NCBI GenBank assembly: GCA_021234155.1
Contig: JAJEKV010000003.1
Span: forward strand, 33,277,166 to 33,341,165
DNA length: 64,000 bases
Direction: 5' to 3'
Source: Isoetes taiwanensis
Lineage: Eukaryota > Streptophyta > Lycopodiopsida > Isoetales > Isoetaceae
The first letter of the stretch is position 1. Each line of letters opens with the position of its first letter. Positions 10,020-21,930 of this stretch are shown in pieces. Under the pieces are notes generated by a model. It made no database searches. It was not told the DNA's origin and worked only from the letters and a program-made list of their open reading frames with translations. A program made the translations under genes and the position numbers.

Positions 10020-11562
10020 TGTGACGTTCCATGCATTTATATACGGTATCATATATGCATGTCCGGACACGCCAGCGAGATATAAGGGGTAATTGTCTAA
10101 GTGGAGGTCAACCACAATGGTTTTATTTAGCTATGTTAATAAATCCATTGTGGATAATTATAAAGTATTTGGCCTAATTACCTAATTAATCTAAATTAGT
10201 TAATTAGCAACAACAACAAGGAAGCCGCCCAAATCGATTGGCGGGGGGACCTTCCATTTTGGGCCTAGGAAAGGGGTCCTGCCCCATTTTGACTCCCAAA
10301 ATTCGAATTGGGAGCTAAGGAGGAGCAGCAGCTTATCGGCCAAGCTTGAGTTATCATCAACCACCCGCCACCCTAGTGTGATGGACCCATCTGCAGACCA
10401 TGGCTCCAGCCGGACACGGGTTAGTATGTAGATAGCTTGGTTTTCCTAGTTAGTCGAGGATTAACCCTTGTTTGAGTAGGTTAATCTCTATTTTTATGTT
10501 TTATTCAAGTTATGGATGGATGGATGTATTAGCTTAGTTCTTTTTCCGTTCCTATGGAGTTGTATGGGCTAAAGGGGTGGGTAGAGACCTAAAGGCCATC
10601 TAGCAAAGAGAGATGCTCCTAGATAGAACCCCTAAAACCACGTGATTTTGCTGCGGCATTGCACAAGAGCCTACCCGGCCGTGGATGCTATGATGTGGTT
10701 CAGCACCAAATAACGGGTATGAAGGTGAATCGGGGGTGGGGTCCCGCCTAGCGCGGCTACGGGACTCCTACAGTGTGCTAGACTTATAGCCAGTCACTGT
10801 GTGTGGGCTGGGTATGGGTCTGACACTCCCTGGGCCGGAGGGTGGGAGCCTTTATGGCCGCCACAGGCTCGAACGGGTTGGTGAGTGACCTTTAGATTTA
10901 GGGGAGTAAGTCGGTGCACGGATCACGGGGTCACTAAGGGGCACGCGTATCCTCTAGCGCACCCAGGGATCCGTCATACCCGGGGAGGGGACGCCTCCCT
11001 GACCTGCCTCATCGGACCGGGGAGATGTAACCCGGAGTAGTCCTGAAGGGTGATTCCTTGGGATTGCGTCTCCGGAGGGCTACAAGCACGTCATAGCATG
11101 ATACGGCCTATCTGCAAAGTGTGCACGGGGAGGGGCGGATGGAGTGGACAACCCTAGCCATTGTCTTATGCCGATAGCGCCATGTTATATCTCCGTCTGT
11201 TGATATCTTGAGACCACAGTCGGTTGATCCCTTGGAGTCCAGCCGGGGTAGTGCGATATTGTGTTGTTTCATGTTGTTACGTTATGGATTATCTTTTGCC
11301 ATGTTGATGAGGATGGGCCACCCTTGGGTGGTATATTATTTGCATTATGATTGGATGCTAACGTATATGTATGCTTCCGCCATAGGATTTCCCCATAGAG
11401 GGGCGTGGGCTAATGACACCTCCGTGATCCTCGCCTGGGATACTTGGCCATCCCGAGTAGTCCGAGCATGACGGAGGGCCTTGCCGTGGTGATTTAGTCG
11501 CCATGGGAGGGGAAGTCCCAGATCTATCTGATCGAGCATCAGTATGGACTCGAGCGTCCACA
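10020..11562 (+). repeat. 3' LTR of the gypsy element
   Basis: It begins TGTGACGTTCC directly after the polypurine tract and ends near CGTCCACA, giving the TG...CA form. The length is about 1.54 kb. Its last 97 bases match the 5' remnant at 145-242, and 10985-11130 matches bases 1-140 inverted. The first part is AT-rich and the middle GC-rich. No gene is seen in it. A 28-base A run follows at 11572. Confidence 0.75.
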
Positions 11563-11566
11563 CTCC

Positions 11567-11571
<5 letters not shown>

Positions 11572-11597
<26 letters not shown>

Positions 11598-11599
11598 AA
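11572..11599 (+). repeat. A28 homopolymer
   Basis: Twenty-eight consecutive adenines ten bases after the LTR end. A similar A run (316-334) lies inside the 5' LTR boundary. It could be a poly(A) insertion or slippage product. Confidence 0.8.
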
Positions 11600-11763
11600 C
11601 CACCGCATTTGTGTTGGAGCGCAATTCCCCTCTTATTTCATTGAACATGCTATCAAAATGACCAGAGCAAGCCGATCTGCTCTTCTACTTGCTTATAAAC
11701 TATTTGCCCCTTTAAGCCTCAGATATTGGTTGCAAAGAGACCTCAAAGAATGACCGCAATGCA

Positions 11764-12851
11764 ATGATGGTTCACTCTGAGGCTAAGGCAGGGGGAAGCA
11801 GCAATTCGAGAAAAAAGAAGAAAGTTATGCCAATTGAAATACAAGATTCAGTTACTTTGACCTCACAGGATTTGATGGCATTGAACTTGGCTCCTAGCCA
11901 GCAAACTGGAATTCCGAAACCAAAGAGGAAAAGGCCATTGGATTGGCCAGATATTACGATCGGAGTAATGCTTGATTTTATGAAGGAATGCAAGGTTCAT
12001 AACAATGGGAACATTAATCTCTCCAGCAGCCAATGAAGAGAAATTATGGTCAAATTACAACCGCGTGTTGATGATTTAGAATAGAATAGAATAGAATAGA
12101 ATAGAATAGAATAGAATAGAATAGAATATGATTTTAGAAGAACCATGGCAATTGAGAAACAAATGGGACAAGTTGCAGTTGAGGTACAAGAGACTGAGAA
12201 CAGGACATGGGCTGCTCCAAATGATTGGCCTGGTTTGAGATAATTGATGATCTCAAACATGGCCAAACAAATAAGAACATTCCTGGTGCAGGGGATATGG
12301 TGATTTCGGAACATAAGCTTTTAAAGAAGCAGATATATTTACAAATACTTACATATCTAATGCATTATATGAGATAATTGGGACTGATGCATCATTCAGA
12401 AAGAAGAGCTCATTGATGTTGAATATTCTGTTCCAAGCCCTATTCCTACTAAGAGAAGTAGCAGGGAGGACAATCCTAGCGGCCATAATAAGAATTCAAG
12501 CAAACACTTGCTGCATCTCCAAACTCTGGTACTAGTCCAAGGGCAGTAGTTTGCAACCAACCAAGAGTATTAGGAAAAACAACAGCAAAGAAAAGGCCAA
12601 GGATTCCATTGATGGGGACATTGCAAGTGAATCTCTAAAATGACCACTTGTTTTAGAGAAAATGAAGTGAGAAAGCTTGAATTTATGAGGGAGGAATCCT
12701 GAAGAAGGCTGACTTCGACAAAGAGCTTGAGATCATGAGGTCAACCAACAGTCTCAAAATTGCAGAATCAATGGCAAATATAACACAAGGTATCTGTCAG
12801 CTGACAAAGGATACACTTTTGGAGATTGCCAAAATGGCTGACTCAAGATAA
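11764..12851 (+). pseudogene. Myb/SANT-like DNA-binding protein, disrupted
   Basis: The first ORF is Lys/Arg-rich and then reads RPLDWPDITIGVMLDFMKEC, the start of a plant Myb/SANT-like (Myb_DNA-bind_3) domain. In the next frame EEKLWSNYNRVL continues it. After an intervening (TAGAA)n tract the domain resumes with WQLRNKWDKLQLRYKRL, the expected NKW helix. A C-terminal coiled-coil-like part (ELEIMRSTNSLKIAESM...LLEIAKMADSR) ends at a TAA at 12849-12851. Such proteins are often partners of PIF/Harbinger or hAT transposases or their host derivatives. Several stops and frameshifts make this copy a pseudogene. Confidence 0.6.
12077..12136 (-). mobile_element. (TAGAA)n tract matching the 3' tail of the local LINE
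   Basis: About ten TAGAA units end in ATATGATTTTA. On the minus strand this reads AAAATCATATTCTATTCT and so on, the same tail sequence as the LINE at 48182-49795 (around 49765-49788). It sits inside the Myb/SANT-like domain, whose coding resumes directly after it. It is best explained as a very short 5'-truncated LINE tail insertion followed by microsatellite growth. Pure slippage of a TAGAA site is the alternative. Confidence 0.55.
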
Positions 12852-14300
12852 AACCCATAAAATTAGATATCAGTACCATTTTCTTTTCTTATTCATACTT
12901 ATATTCTTCACAGAATACCATTAGATTGTTGTGCAAATACGTGTTCTTTCCAAAACTTTTAATATTGCCCTTTTTTGAAATTTGTAACAATCAAGGAGCA
13001 TTATGTTCCCTTATATTTGTAAGGCTAAGTGTGCAATTGAGGCATTCGTCTTTTCATATGCCTCGATATATGTGTAAATTAGCTTCTATTTCTATTCCTT
13101 CTTATTCAGCATGGCCAGACCAAAAGTTTTAGTCAAGAGGATAGACAGGCACTGGAGCATCAGCTGCTCAAGTTCTTCGAATTCGTCTTAAAACATGTCT
13201 GCTTCAAGCTCCTCTTCATCTTTGGACGTCATTATGTAAGACTCCAACATGGCTGTGGAGACTAATGCTTGTGCAGGTGCTACCAAGTCAAAAATTCCAT
13301 GTTTCAGCCTCCCAGCGGGTGATCTTACGGTGGATGTGTATGGGGGAGATCATAGTAGAGGATCAGCTGATAGATTGGGCTAAAGGGGCTCCTATAAGGT
13401 TTCAACTTCATGTAGAGACCGTGTACATAAGGTATCATGGCAAATGAGTCCTCGTTGAAGTCAGGGCCCCTACCTTTCCTTGTGAAAACTGCTAGAACCG
13501 TATTATGCAGTAGACTGGCAACTTTTTTATTGTACATGAAGTTCTTTTGTACAATTATAATGTTTTTTGATGAATCTAAATATGACATGGCGTTATACCT
13601 TCAGCTACTATATTTTTTTATATCATTATATATACACAATACGTTTTAACTATAACAAGCTGTTACAGTCCAATATGTATCTGGGTTTTGGCTTTCAATG
13701 ACAATTTATGGCATTATATAATAGTTCCCTTTGTATTTTGCTTTCATAAAGTACTACTGAATTTTACTTTCTACTACAGGGCAAGCTTTCCGAGCACTAT
13801 GAAGATAATTAAATTGAAAATGAAGTTAGGGTTTTATTATTCTTTGAATTGGAACCGTAATATCTTGTTTTTAGATTTCGGTTTTCTGCAACCTTGATTT
13901 GTCCATTTGTTGAAAAGCAACCTTGGTTTTGACACATCATTTTGTGTCTACCAAATTTGTATTCACTGCAAATTTTAATAAGAAAGGTGGTTTCCTTGTT
14001 CATATACATTGTCATAATGCAATAAGAGCAATCCTATACGAAGATGTGGCAGCCAGAATTTGGCTTAGATGTCAAGTCTAACCTAGGATTAGCTTTTATG
14101 AGTATTACAGTCACAATTGAGTTAAAAATGTGTCAGACATCAAATCTAGGAGACATTCGGCCACAAACACAAGTCAAACATTAGTCAATGCAAGTCAGGG
14201 GTGCAAACAATTATCAAAAATAAAGAACTCGAAATTCCAAAACAAATAGTAGAAATAGCAAGCAAGTAGAAATTTCATTGAAGTAGAAATATTACAATGC
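12852..14300. other. AT-rich region without recognised genes
   Basis: Only short scattered ORFs without domains. No repeats with clear borders were seen. Confidence 0.5.
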
Positions 14301-15060
14301 AATAATTTTGACATGTATAACATGCTACCTCATTTGTTCTGTCTCATCTTCTTTTTTATTTTGTGAGGTGGTTGGGTTTTGTGCCGGAACGCCAGATGTT
14401 ACGATCGCGGCTTCCTTCTTTCCCTCCCCTTGGGACGCAGGTGGCGAATTGAATGAGGACATCACAGGATCTCGAAGAACGGCGCGCTTCGAATTGAATG
14501 GCAAAATTTGAAATTGAATGGCGATTATCTAAATTGGGTCGGCTCCATTCTATCCTCCTATGTTTCATGCTTTGGCGCCTTTCGTTCTCATTTAAAAGCC
14601 TTCTTCTCATTTCGGCAAAACGTTCCTCGAGTTGGCCTTTTTCTTAATCGTTATTACGGCTTCCGAGAAAGAGATCTCTGCCTGCTTTGGCCCGGTTGAC
14701 AAATCTGTTGTCAAAATAATGCTTCTTCTTGCGAGCACAAAGCTTTGCCTCGATTTCTCTTTAGCACAATATAGTTGCAGTCGAACCCATACCAAGTTCG
14801 TGAAAAAGATTGAAGGGTTTTACAAAGCATTCCGGAAGGATTAAACCAAAACCTGGTAAGAATGCATGATTGCCGCTTTTGAAACGAATAGCAAAGTTTA
14901 AGAATCCTCTGCTTCCCTAACCAGGCTGAACGATTTGGATATAATGGACGATGATTGGCGGTTCGAGCTAAACGGGTCCATTCTTGCAAAGGTAAGCTGA
15001 GCTGACATCTGTATAAAGTATCTCGGATATTGATCTTAGTTGCCGAATGGGGATCCTTCA
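14301..15060. other. Region of short ORFs on both strands, unassigned
   Basis: Overlapping ORFs of 60-116 codons occur on both strands (for example 14508-14699 + and 14711-15061 -). None shows a known motif. GAATTGAATG is repeated at 14446-14525. It may be a decayed gene or LTR. Confidence 0.3.
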
Positions 15061-17084
15061 CGTTTCCACAGTTAAATCTCTTTTCATCTAGGTATTCGCT
15101 CTTCTATGTATGGATCTTTATGCTTTATGTTTATTAGTTTGAGGCTTATGATTTTGTCAAGGATTTTAACTTTTTATGTGGACAGTAGATAGTTGATGCA
15201 GGAATGTCTATGGTTTGCTTCGAGATGCCATTTACACCATTTTTCCCAGGTGCATGACTTTTTGCTTATTATCTTTTGTTATATATATCATGAGAAATGT
15301 ACTTGAAAATGCATGATTGCTTCTTCATTTTTCCCTTCATTTTGCTCATTCTCGGCTATTAATTACGTTTCTTTCTCAATCCGGGGCTTTTGGTCTGTCC
15401 CGGGGTTCTTTCTTCGGCAGGCGGTGTACCCGTCTAAAGGGTTCTTTAAAGAGGTGTGTTGAACAAGTGAAATCCCTACTTTGTACAGGTTATGAATTTA
15501 GAATTTTACAAATTTCTACACTTTTAAATCTAGCACTCATGCAAGCTTTCTTACTGCTGCACATGCTTGCAATGCATGTTTTTATCTACCTCTTGCATTT
15601 TATTCTTTTTTGTGATTGCGTTTATGGTGATATATTAAACTTTAAGTGCCATTGGTTTTACGTCATATTGCCATGTGCCAACTTCTTACTTTACTTTTTC
15701 AATATCATAATGTTGCTTATTATGTGTAAGGATGGCTTATCAAGCAATGTATGTACATCATAATGTTGTCTTAGCATTGATTGTATCTCCTTCAATATGC
15801 CAATGAATAGATATTGCGAAAAAAGGAAATGTTTCTTGCTAAGACTTTTTATTTCTTAATTATTTAGATGGGAGAGGCAGGAAGAAGAATGTCATAATTC
15901 TTAGGAAGTTTCCAGCACACATATCCTCCTCTTAAATAGGTTGTCTATGGATGCATGTAATCCGCTCATGACCTTCATTCTAGCAAGCTGGTTAATTAAT
16001 TTGGCTTCCAAATATTTGGCCCTTAGTAGAAAAAAAGCATATGAGTGCAAGTAGTATGGTGCATGCATCTGTTGCCAGGTTTACCATGGGCCTAGATAAT
16101 ATTTCGTTGAAGATGGTCATGCATTATAATTTGAATTTTTATATGCATGGTCCTAATTCAGCTATGCAAAATTGATTGCAGGACATGAATTCGATGCAGA
16201 TGCCTTGCCTCTTAGCAACATAGATTAATTATCTAAAGAAGCACAAAAATACATCCTCTGTGTGGCCTGCAGAAGTAACGATGTTGGAGCAGGTTCTTAT
16301 GTCTTTCAATTGAATAATTTTTTCTTTTAATTTTTTAAAAATGACAGATTTGTAGAATTCATCTTGGGGAGCTCCTCTATGCCAAGGTGCTGCAAACCAC
16401 ATGCAGAACATAAGCTCCTCTGCACATGTGGAAGAGGCTTCTGAACTAGACTTTTCCCATTGAAAGATGCAAATTCAAGTTCAATATCATTCCAAAAAGA
16501 GTGTTAGTTCAAATGACAATGTGCACAATAATAATATAGGTTGTTATCCTCAGGTTCTGGAGAAAGTTGTTGCAAGTCTCAGGTCATGGAGAAAGTTATT
16601 GCAGGTTTGTGCTACAAATGCTTTCTGCTGCATTGGAAATTTTTTACCAAAGTCAAACAAGCAAAGATTCGAACACTCTTAGTGTTTGTCTCTTTGAACG
16701 AGGATGTCCGCTTTTGAACTCTCAGTATTGCAAATTTGGATGAGGAAACATTTCCTACCTAACATCGTGCATTTAAAACAAATATAGAGTGATATAGAGT
16801 TTGATTGATAGAGATGCCTTAGATTTCTGATCACGGAGTAGAAGAGTTTGCTTTGAAGCATCTCTCAATTTCAAACATGGCGTTTGCCATTTTGATCATT
16901 TGGCAATGTTCTCATGGCGTATTTAATTGAAGTGGGACAAATCTTGAATTTTGGGACTCGGACTGAAAATGGGACTCATATTGACATCAAAATTTCACAT
17001 CATATAACAAGGACTGGTTCATAATATTTTCTTGCAGAACTTCCAAATCACGGGTTGAGAAAGTTGAGCGAGGTGAGATCGAAA
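15061..17084. other. Intergenic DNA, one short tandem duplication
   Basis: Mostly AT-rich sequence. A 148-codon ORF at 15317-15763 is hydrophobic and lacks a recognisable domain. At about 16553-16605 a segment around TTCTGGAGAAAGTTGTTGCA is tandemly duplicated with changes. No supported gene. Confidence 0.45.
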
Positions 17085-17283
17085 GGGGGAGGGGAAGGGG
17101 GAAGACGGGAGTGAGAAAGGGGGGGAGAAGAGGGGCAAAGGGAAGGGGGCAAGGGAGAAGAAGGGGCAAAGGGCAAGGGGCAAGGGGGCAAGGGGGAAGG
17201 GGCAAGGGGCAAGGGGCAAGGGCAAGGGGAAGGGGCAAGGGCAGGGGCAGGGGCAAGGGAGAAGAAGGGCAAGGGGCAAGGGA
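17085..17283 (+). repeat. Polypurine GGGCAAG/GGGAAG repeat tract
   Basis: About 200 bases are almost free of T and built from variants of GGGGCAAG and GGGGAGA. The ORFs in it translate to Pro/Leu or Gly/Arg repeats and are artefacts of composition. The G-runs allow G-quadruplex or triplex structures. Confidence 0.85.
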
Positions 17284-17341
17284 ACATATCTATTGAGATT
17301 AAAAATACATATTATCAAAATATAAGTAATAATTAATTTAA

Positions 17342-17605
17342 TTAATTATACAATAATTTAATTAATTTAATTAAATAAATCATTCTCCTCTTCTCGACTA
17401 GTGAGTCGAGAATTGGAAAACACCATTTTGATGGAGCTTCCAATTTTGATGGAGCATACAGTTGATGCTTATAACCTGAGGGAACTGATACTGATGCCGT
17501 GGATACAGGTAAATCACATAACATACTCATTGCTTCCACATTTCCACATCTTGTAGCAAAGTGAAAGGGCATCGCTCCATATACAAACACCACAACTGCC
17601 TCCAT
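17342..17605 (-). pseudogene. Ankyrin-repeat fragment
   Basis: The minus-strand frame includes GAMPFHFATRCGNVEAMSML, a recognisable half of an ankyrin repeat (G-x-x-P-x-H-x-A-x-x-x-G-x). Only one partial repeat remains. A related fragment lies at 18430-18560 on the same strand, so both may derive from one ankyrin gene. Confidence 0.45.
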
Positions 17606-18430
17606 TCTCGACTACTGAGTCGAAAATGCCTAGTTCCCAATAGAAGGACGAACACCACAGCAACAACTACTGCCCTCAAACTGGTCTAGAACCTATCTAT
17701 TTTTTAACCTTTGAAATTTTAGCAGATAAGGGAGCAACCGAGCACCTTTGAATTTCTGGCAGATAAGAGATAAGGGAGCGGCCGAAGCAGATAAGAGATA
17801 AGGGAGCGGCCGAAGCAGTGCTGCTCCTCGTATTCGTGAGCTTTGAAGTTTTAGCAGATAAGAGATAAGGGAGCGGCCGGATTCTCAAGAAAGCAGCCAT
17901 AATCAAGGGCATGGAGTCGTGGGCGGCATGGAGTCTCTGTTCAAAGGCTCTGTTCAAAATAACAGAGGCTATGTTCCAGCATGGAGTCGTGGGCGCCATG
18001 GCAGAGCTGGGGCATAGGCCCAAAATCAAAGAGCTGGGCTGGGCACAGGCGTTCCTGTGATGATTCCGACCCATTCCGCTCCTTGGCATTCTAACAGGCG
18101 TTCCTGTGATGATTCCGCTCCATTCTGCTCCTTTTTTGGCTGAATTAGGTGAGAAGAATACAACGACTTGTGGAATCAGCAGACGCATTAAGAATTCGAA
18201 ACAGAAAGCCAAATCCAGCTGAAAGCAATCCCCTGTTTCTTGACGATCCCCTGTTTCAAGCTGAAAGCAATCCCCTGTTTCATTCTGCTGCATGAAGATC
18301 CAAATCCGGCTCAAAGCAATCCCCTATTTCTTGACGTGCTCTGTTCCTTTGCTCTTATTTTGGTGTCTGCAACTGGGCTTCTACCAATACCTTCTTATTT
18401 TGGTGTCTGCAACCGGGCTTGAAACAAAGG
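17606..18430. other. Low-complexity duplicated segments, no supported gene
   Basis: Short direct repeats abound: GGCGTTCCTGTGATGATTCC occurs twice (about 18047 and 18098), AGATAAGGGAGCGGCCG three times (17767-17880), and ATCCCCTGTTTC several times (18226-18320). A 205-codon minus-strand ORF (17697-18314) spans these repeats but has no domain and is probably accidental. Confidence 0.45.
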
Positions 18431-18431
18431 C

Positions 18432-18818
18432 TTCTGTAATTCCAGAAGATTGAAATGGCTTTGGTAAACTGAAATGCGTTCTTCTCTGCACCGTTAGCCA
18501 ATAGAGATTTTATTACCTTTACTTGTCCATTGCCTGCAGCATAGTGCAAAAGCGTCCTCCATAGCCTCCTCCGCTTGATCCTCCATAGCCAGGACCTCCT
18601 CCATAGCCACCGCCTCCTCCGTATCCCTTTCCTCCTCCATAGCCCGGCCCTCCGCCATAGCCATGCTCGTATCCCCCTTTTCAGTCTTTGTCCTTGTCGT
18701 GGAAGAAATGCGCCTTCGGATCGAACTTCGGATCCCCATGAACTTCGGATCCCCATGAACTTCGGCTCAAAATGCAGGCTCCGATTAGTGACATCAACAT
18801 TTTGGTCGAGGCCGCCAT
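18432..18818 (-). pseudogene. Glycine-rich secreted protein remnant fused to an ankyrin piece
   Basis: From an ATG at 18818 the minus strand encodes MAASTKMLMSLIGACILSRS, a signal-peptide-like start, then HFFHDKDKD and an in-frame TGA. The same frame continues with GYGGGPGYGGGKGYGGGGG-type repeats, as in plant glycine-rich cell-wall proteins. One frame over, directly after the Gly repeats, HYAAGNGQVKVIKSLLANGA forms an ankyrin repeat. The stop and the frameshift mark it as a pseudogene, and the joining of the two modules may be a chance chimera. Confidence 0.55.
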
Positions 18819-19054
18819 AGCTAGACCTGTGTAAGGTACGTTCTTGAAACAAAGCAGAATGATCAATTAAGAAAGGAATGCTCGATTGCCTTCCTACGCC
18901 CATTTGATCCGAGCTTAAATCTCGTTCACGTGTTCCTTGGTTCCATAGCACGGTTTTGAGGATCAAGGCATGCCGGTGGGAGCTATGGCGTTGGGGAGCT
19001 TCTTCCAAGTGGTACAAAAGGAACTTCTGTCTCAAAGGTATGTACCAAAGTTTA

Positions 19055-19235
19055 AAATTCAACCATGGGCGGGAAAAAAAGGCGGGGTATTAGAAAAAAA
19101 GGAGTAAAATAATACGTTGAAAAAGAAAGTGTAAAATAAATGATTTTAAAATTCAAGCATGGGCGGGAAAAAAAGGCGTGGTATTAGAAAAAAAGGGTAA
19201 AACAATACGTTGAAAAAGAAAGTGTAAAATAAATG
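19055..19235. repeat. Tandem duplication, about 90 bp, two units
   Basis: Two neighbouring units share CATGGGCGGGAAAAAAAGGC, GGTATTAGAAAAAAAGG and ATACGTTGAAAAAGAAAGTG with few differences. No coding content. Confidence 0.8.
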
Positions 19236-19769
19236 CTAATAATATAGGATTATATTTTGACGTGTCCCAATTTCCTCTTTTCATGTGTGTGCTACTATGT
19301 TCATGCCATGGTGCACGTTTTCTAGGCATATATTCTTATTCTAAGGTAAAAATTTAACTTTGCGAAGATCATGATATAATTTACACCTTGTGTAACCCAT
19401 TTTGAAGGTTTAAGACACAAAATGGGGACAAGTACATATTAATATATAGGTCTAATGCTTATTAATAGATTTAATGCATAGTAGGTTATAATGTGCATTA
19501 TATGTGCATATGTTGCTATTTACATGTGCATTAGGCATTACTCTTTACATAGCTAAATATGAGCCCAATGGTCCCCTCTTCATATAGCTATATGGTATGG
19601 TCCATTAGAAAGGGGGAGGGTCCATTGGATATGTGTCCATTAGATAATACATGGGGAGGGTCTATTTTTTATGGAAAATACGAGGGAAATTTATGGGGGG
19701 GGGCTTTTCATAGAAAATACATAGGATGTTTGAAGGTTATTCATTTTTTACCTTCTCGGACTCTGAGCT
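19236..19769. other. Intergenic DNA, no feature seen
   Basis: AT-rich. It contains repeated GCATTA/AATGC motifs and a G-rich stretch at 19590-19700, but no ORF or terminal repeat that could be supported. Confidence 0.4.
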
Positions 19770-20345
19770 TTGAAATTGCCCTTTTTTTACTCTAGTTGCC
19801 TTTTTTGACTTGCGAGTCGAGAAAGGCCCTCAAACTTGCATTTTTAAGCTTTTGAGTTGCCTTTTTTCATTCGCGAGGAGAGAAAGGCGACACTGCTGCC
19901 GAGTTTTAGGGTTGAAGGCCTTTCGACTTCATGATCGAAACCTTGACCCATAAAACCTGCGATTTTAAACTTTTGAGAACGCCTTTCACCGACTCGGAGA
20001 GTCGAAAAGACCGACTATAAAACTTCGTTTTTAAACTTTGAACGCCTTTCTCATTTCGCGAGTCGAAGAGAACCTGACTCGCATAAAACTTCGTTTTTGC
20101 TTTGGTACGCCTTTCTCATTCATTGGTCGAGAAAATACTATTTCATAAAACTTGTGTTTTAAGCTTTGAAATGCCTTTCATTCGCCCAGTCGAGAAAGAA
20201 TATCTATAAAACTGCGTTTTTTGCTTTGGTACGCCTTTCTCCGACTTCATGAGTCGAAAGGAATATACTCCCTAAAACTGCGTTTTTTCCTTTGAGCTTC
20301 CTTTCTCATGCACGTATTTTTTTGAAATGGCCCCAAAACTATGTT
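19770..20345. repeat. Tandem array of about nine 60-bp hairpin units
   Basis: Each unit begins with GCCTTTCTC or a variant, then carries a short inverted repeat around ACTCGCGAGTCGAGAAAG, then CATAAAACT(T)CGTTTTT and a GCTTTG-like end. Nine units of about 58-66 bp can be read from 19770 to 20345, with strong divergence between them. Within units the CTTTCTC and GAGAAAG halves can pair, so every unit can form a hairpin. Similar motifs (TCTCGACT...AGTCGAGA) occur at 17393 and 17605. No known satellite is recognised. Confidence 0.7.
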
Positions 20346-21930
20346 TTATTTTATTTTTATTGCATGTAGCATCACTCGACTAATTTGATTTTGTCTCTTG
20401 CAGTCCTTATCATGACCAAATAGTACATGCTTGGGAGGGTGGTGACATCAGTTGGACATACAAGAGGGTGGTGACATCAGTTGAACATACAAGCACGTGG
20501 CCCATAAAGGAACTCCTCATACAAATTTCTATCGTCTGTAAGTTGCTCTGTGACTAGGAGAGAGCTCCACGCGCCCTTTGCACTAGGTGGTTCATGTGTG
20601 AAGAGGGTGTAATGATTGTGCCCATACGACCACTATGGTCTCTTCACCCACTGTAATATATATTGTAATGAGCCCATTTATGAATATAAGGTATCTCAAA
20701 ACTAGTATTTTTGGGTGATTAAGTAAACGATTTGCATAATTTTTGTTGGAATTTGTGATCTATTGTCTACCCACCTAAGAAAATAGAGCCAAAATGTTCA
20801 ACTAAGAATCTTTTTCAATTAGAACTTGATAGGTCTAATGCATGTTTGCATTGCATTGTTCTTGTTCTCGACACGCTATCCTAGAAAACTGGAAGAAATG
20901 CTTGGATGCACACTAATAGACAAAAATTCCAATTATGGCCAGTTTTCGGGGCGGGGTGCTTCTTTTTGTGTAAATTAACAGGGTTCCGAAAAAAAATGGG
21001 AATGGAATGAGTCCCACTTTAATTAAATACGACTTTCTCACAGTTTGTAGCATTTTGTTGTATTTAACGGCACGCTATAGTTGCAAAAATGGATGAATAT
21101 TATTTTGACAATGTGTGACGAATCAATATATTTATCAAATACAATTAGATGGGTTGGGAGCAAGCAAATTGCTCTAGGCACGTTTTATAGATAATTCCTA
21201 ATGTTGTGCACAACTTTATTAACACTTATTGTTTCTAAATTGAGATGCAAATTCAAGCAACTGCATAGAATTGATGGGCCGAAATTGCTACTTTTGGACT
21301 ACAAGTCAATGAAGTTTTAAATTTGCACATTCTAATTAGACCGCTATTGCACCAATTAGGTGTAACATTATAGATTCTTCAATCATGATATGATATTTTT
21401 CCAAGCTACTTACTAAGAGACATCCTTCTCAACATTGGTGATAGAGACATCGCCACTCACTAAGAGATAGACATTCCTTTCTAGACACTGGGGATATGAG
21501 ACACCACCTTTTCCTAACAATGGAGATAAATGTGATACATATTTCAAAGTGGCATATGTTTTCAATAACCTTATATGTTCATACTTAACCTCCCTAACAT
21601 TTCACAAATGCTACGTATTTTGATGTCCCAAGTTCCTTTATGTTGTTACACAACGTTTGAAACCGTGTATTGTTATTATTGTCTCAAGATATTAAGAAAC
21701 TCTCTATGTAAGAAAAGGCTCTAAAGAGAATGTATGTTACCTAAAAAACTCTATATGCATGAAATGCTGGAAATTTAATGCAAAAAAATATCGAGAAGAA
21801 GCCTAAATAATGACAACCCCTAAACCAAAACCCTAAATTATATGCACTCCAGTACATCCACATATTATGCTTTACACTATGTTTTTTGTTATTCCTACCC
21901 ATTTCATGAGCCCCTAGCTAACCCATAAAC
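20346..21930. other. Intergenic DNA with a small duplication
   Basis: GAGGGTGGTGACATCAGTTG is duplicated in tandem at about 20435-20490. The remainder is AT-rich and without a recognisable gene. Confidence 0.45.

Larger units (their letters stand above)
1..11562 (+). mobile_element. Degenerate Ty3/gypsy chromovirus LTR retrotransposon
   Basis: Pieces of gag, zinc knuckle, aspartic protease, reverse transcriptase, RNase H, integrase and a C-terminal chromodomain follow each other on the + strand in the standard Ty3/gypsy order. They lie between an LTR remnant at the left edge and a full 3' LTR. The integrase-last order and chromodomain place it among the chromoviruses (family knowledge). Every enzymatic domain is interrupted by frameshifts or stops, so it cannot be autonomous. 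The internal region is unusually long, about 9.8 kb, because about 4.6 kb of extra ORFs precede gag. The left LTR continues outside the window. Confidence 0.9.

Noticed and set aside
11358-11648. Minus-strand ORF with a poly-Phe run
   Set aside because: It reads through the A28 tract and the LTR end, so it is not a gene.
16987-17318. Pro/Leu-rich and Gly/Arg-rich ORFs
   Set aside because: Translations of the GGGCAAG repeat tract, open in several frames at once, so a composition artefact.
17697-18314. 205-codon minus-strand ORF
   Set aside because: It spans multiple short direct repeats and has no recognisable domain. Probably accidental.
19770-20345. CRISPR array
   Set aside because: Regular spacing with hairpins, but units are contiguous and diverged without unique spacers, and the context is eukaryotic.
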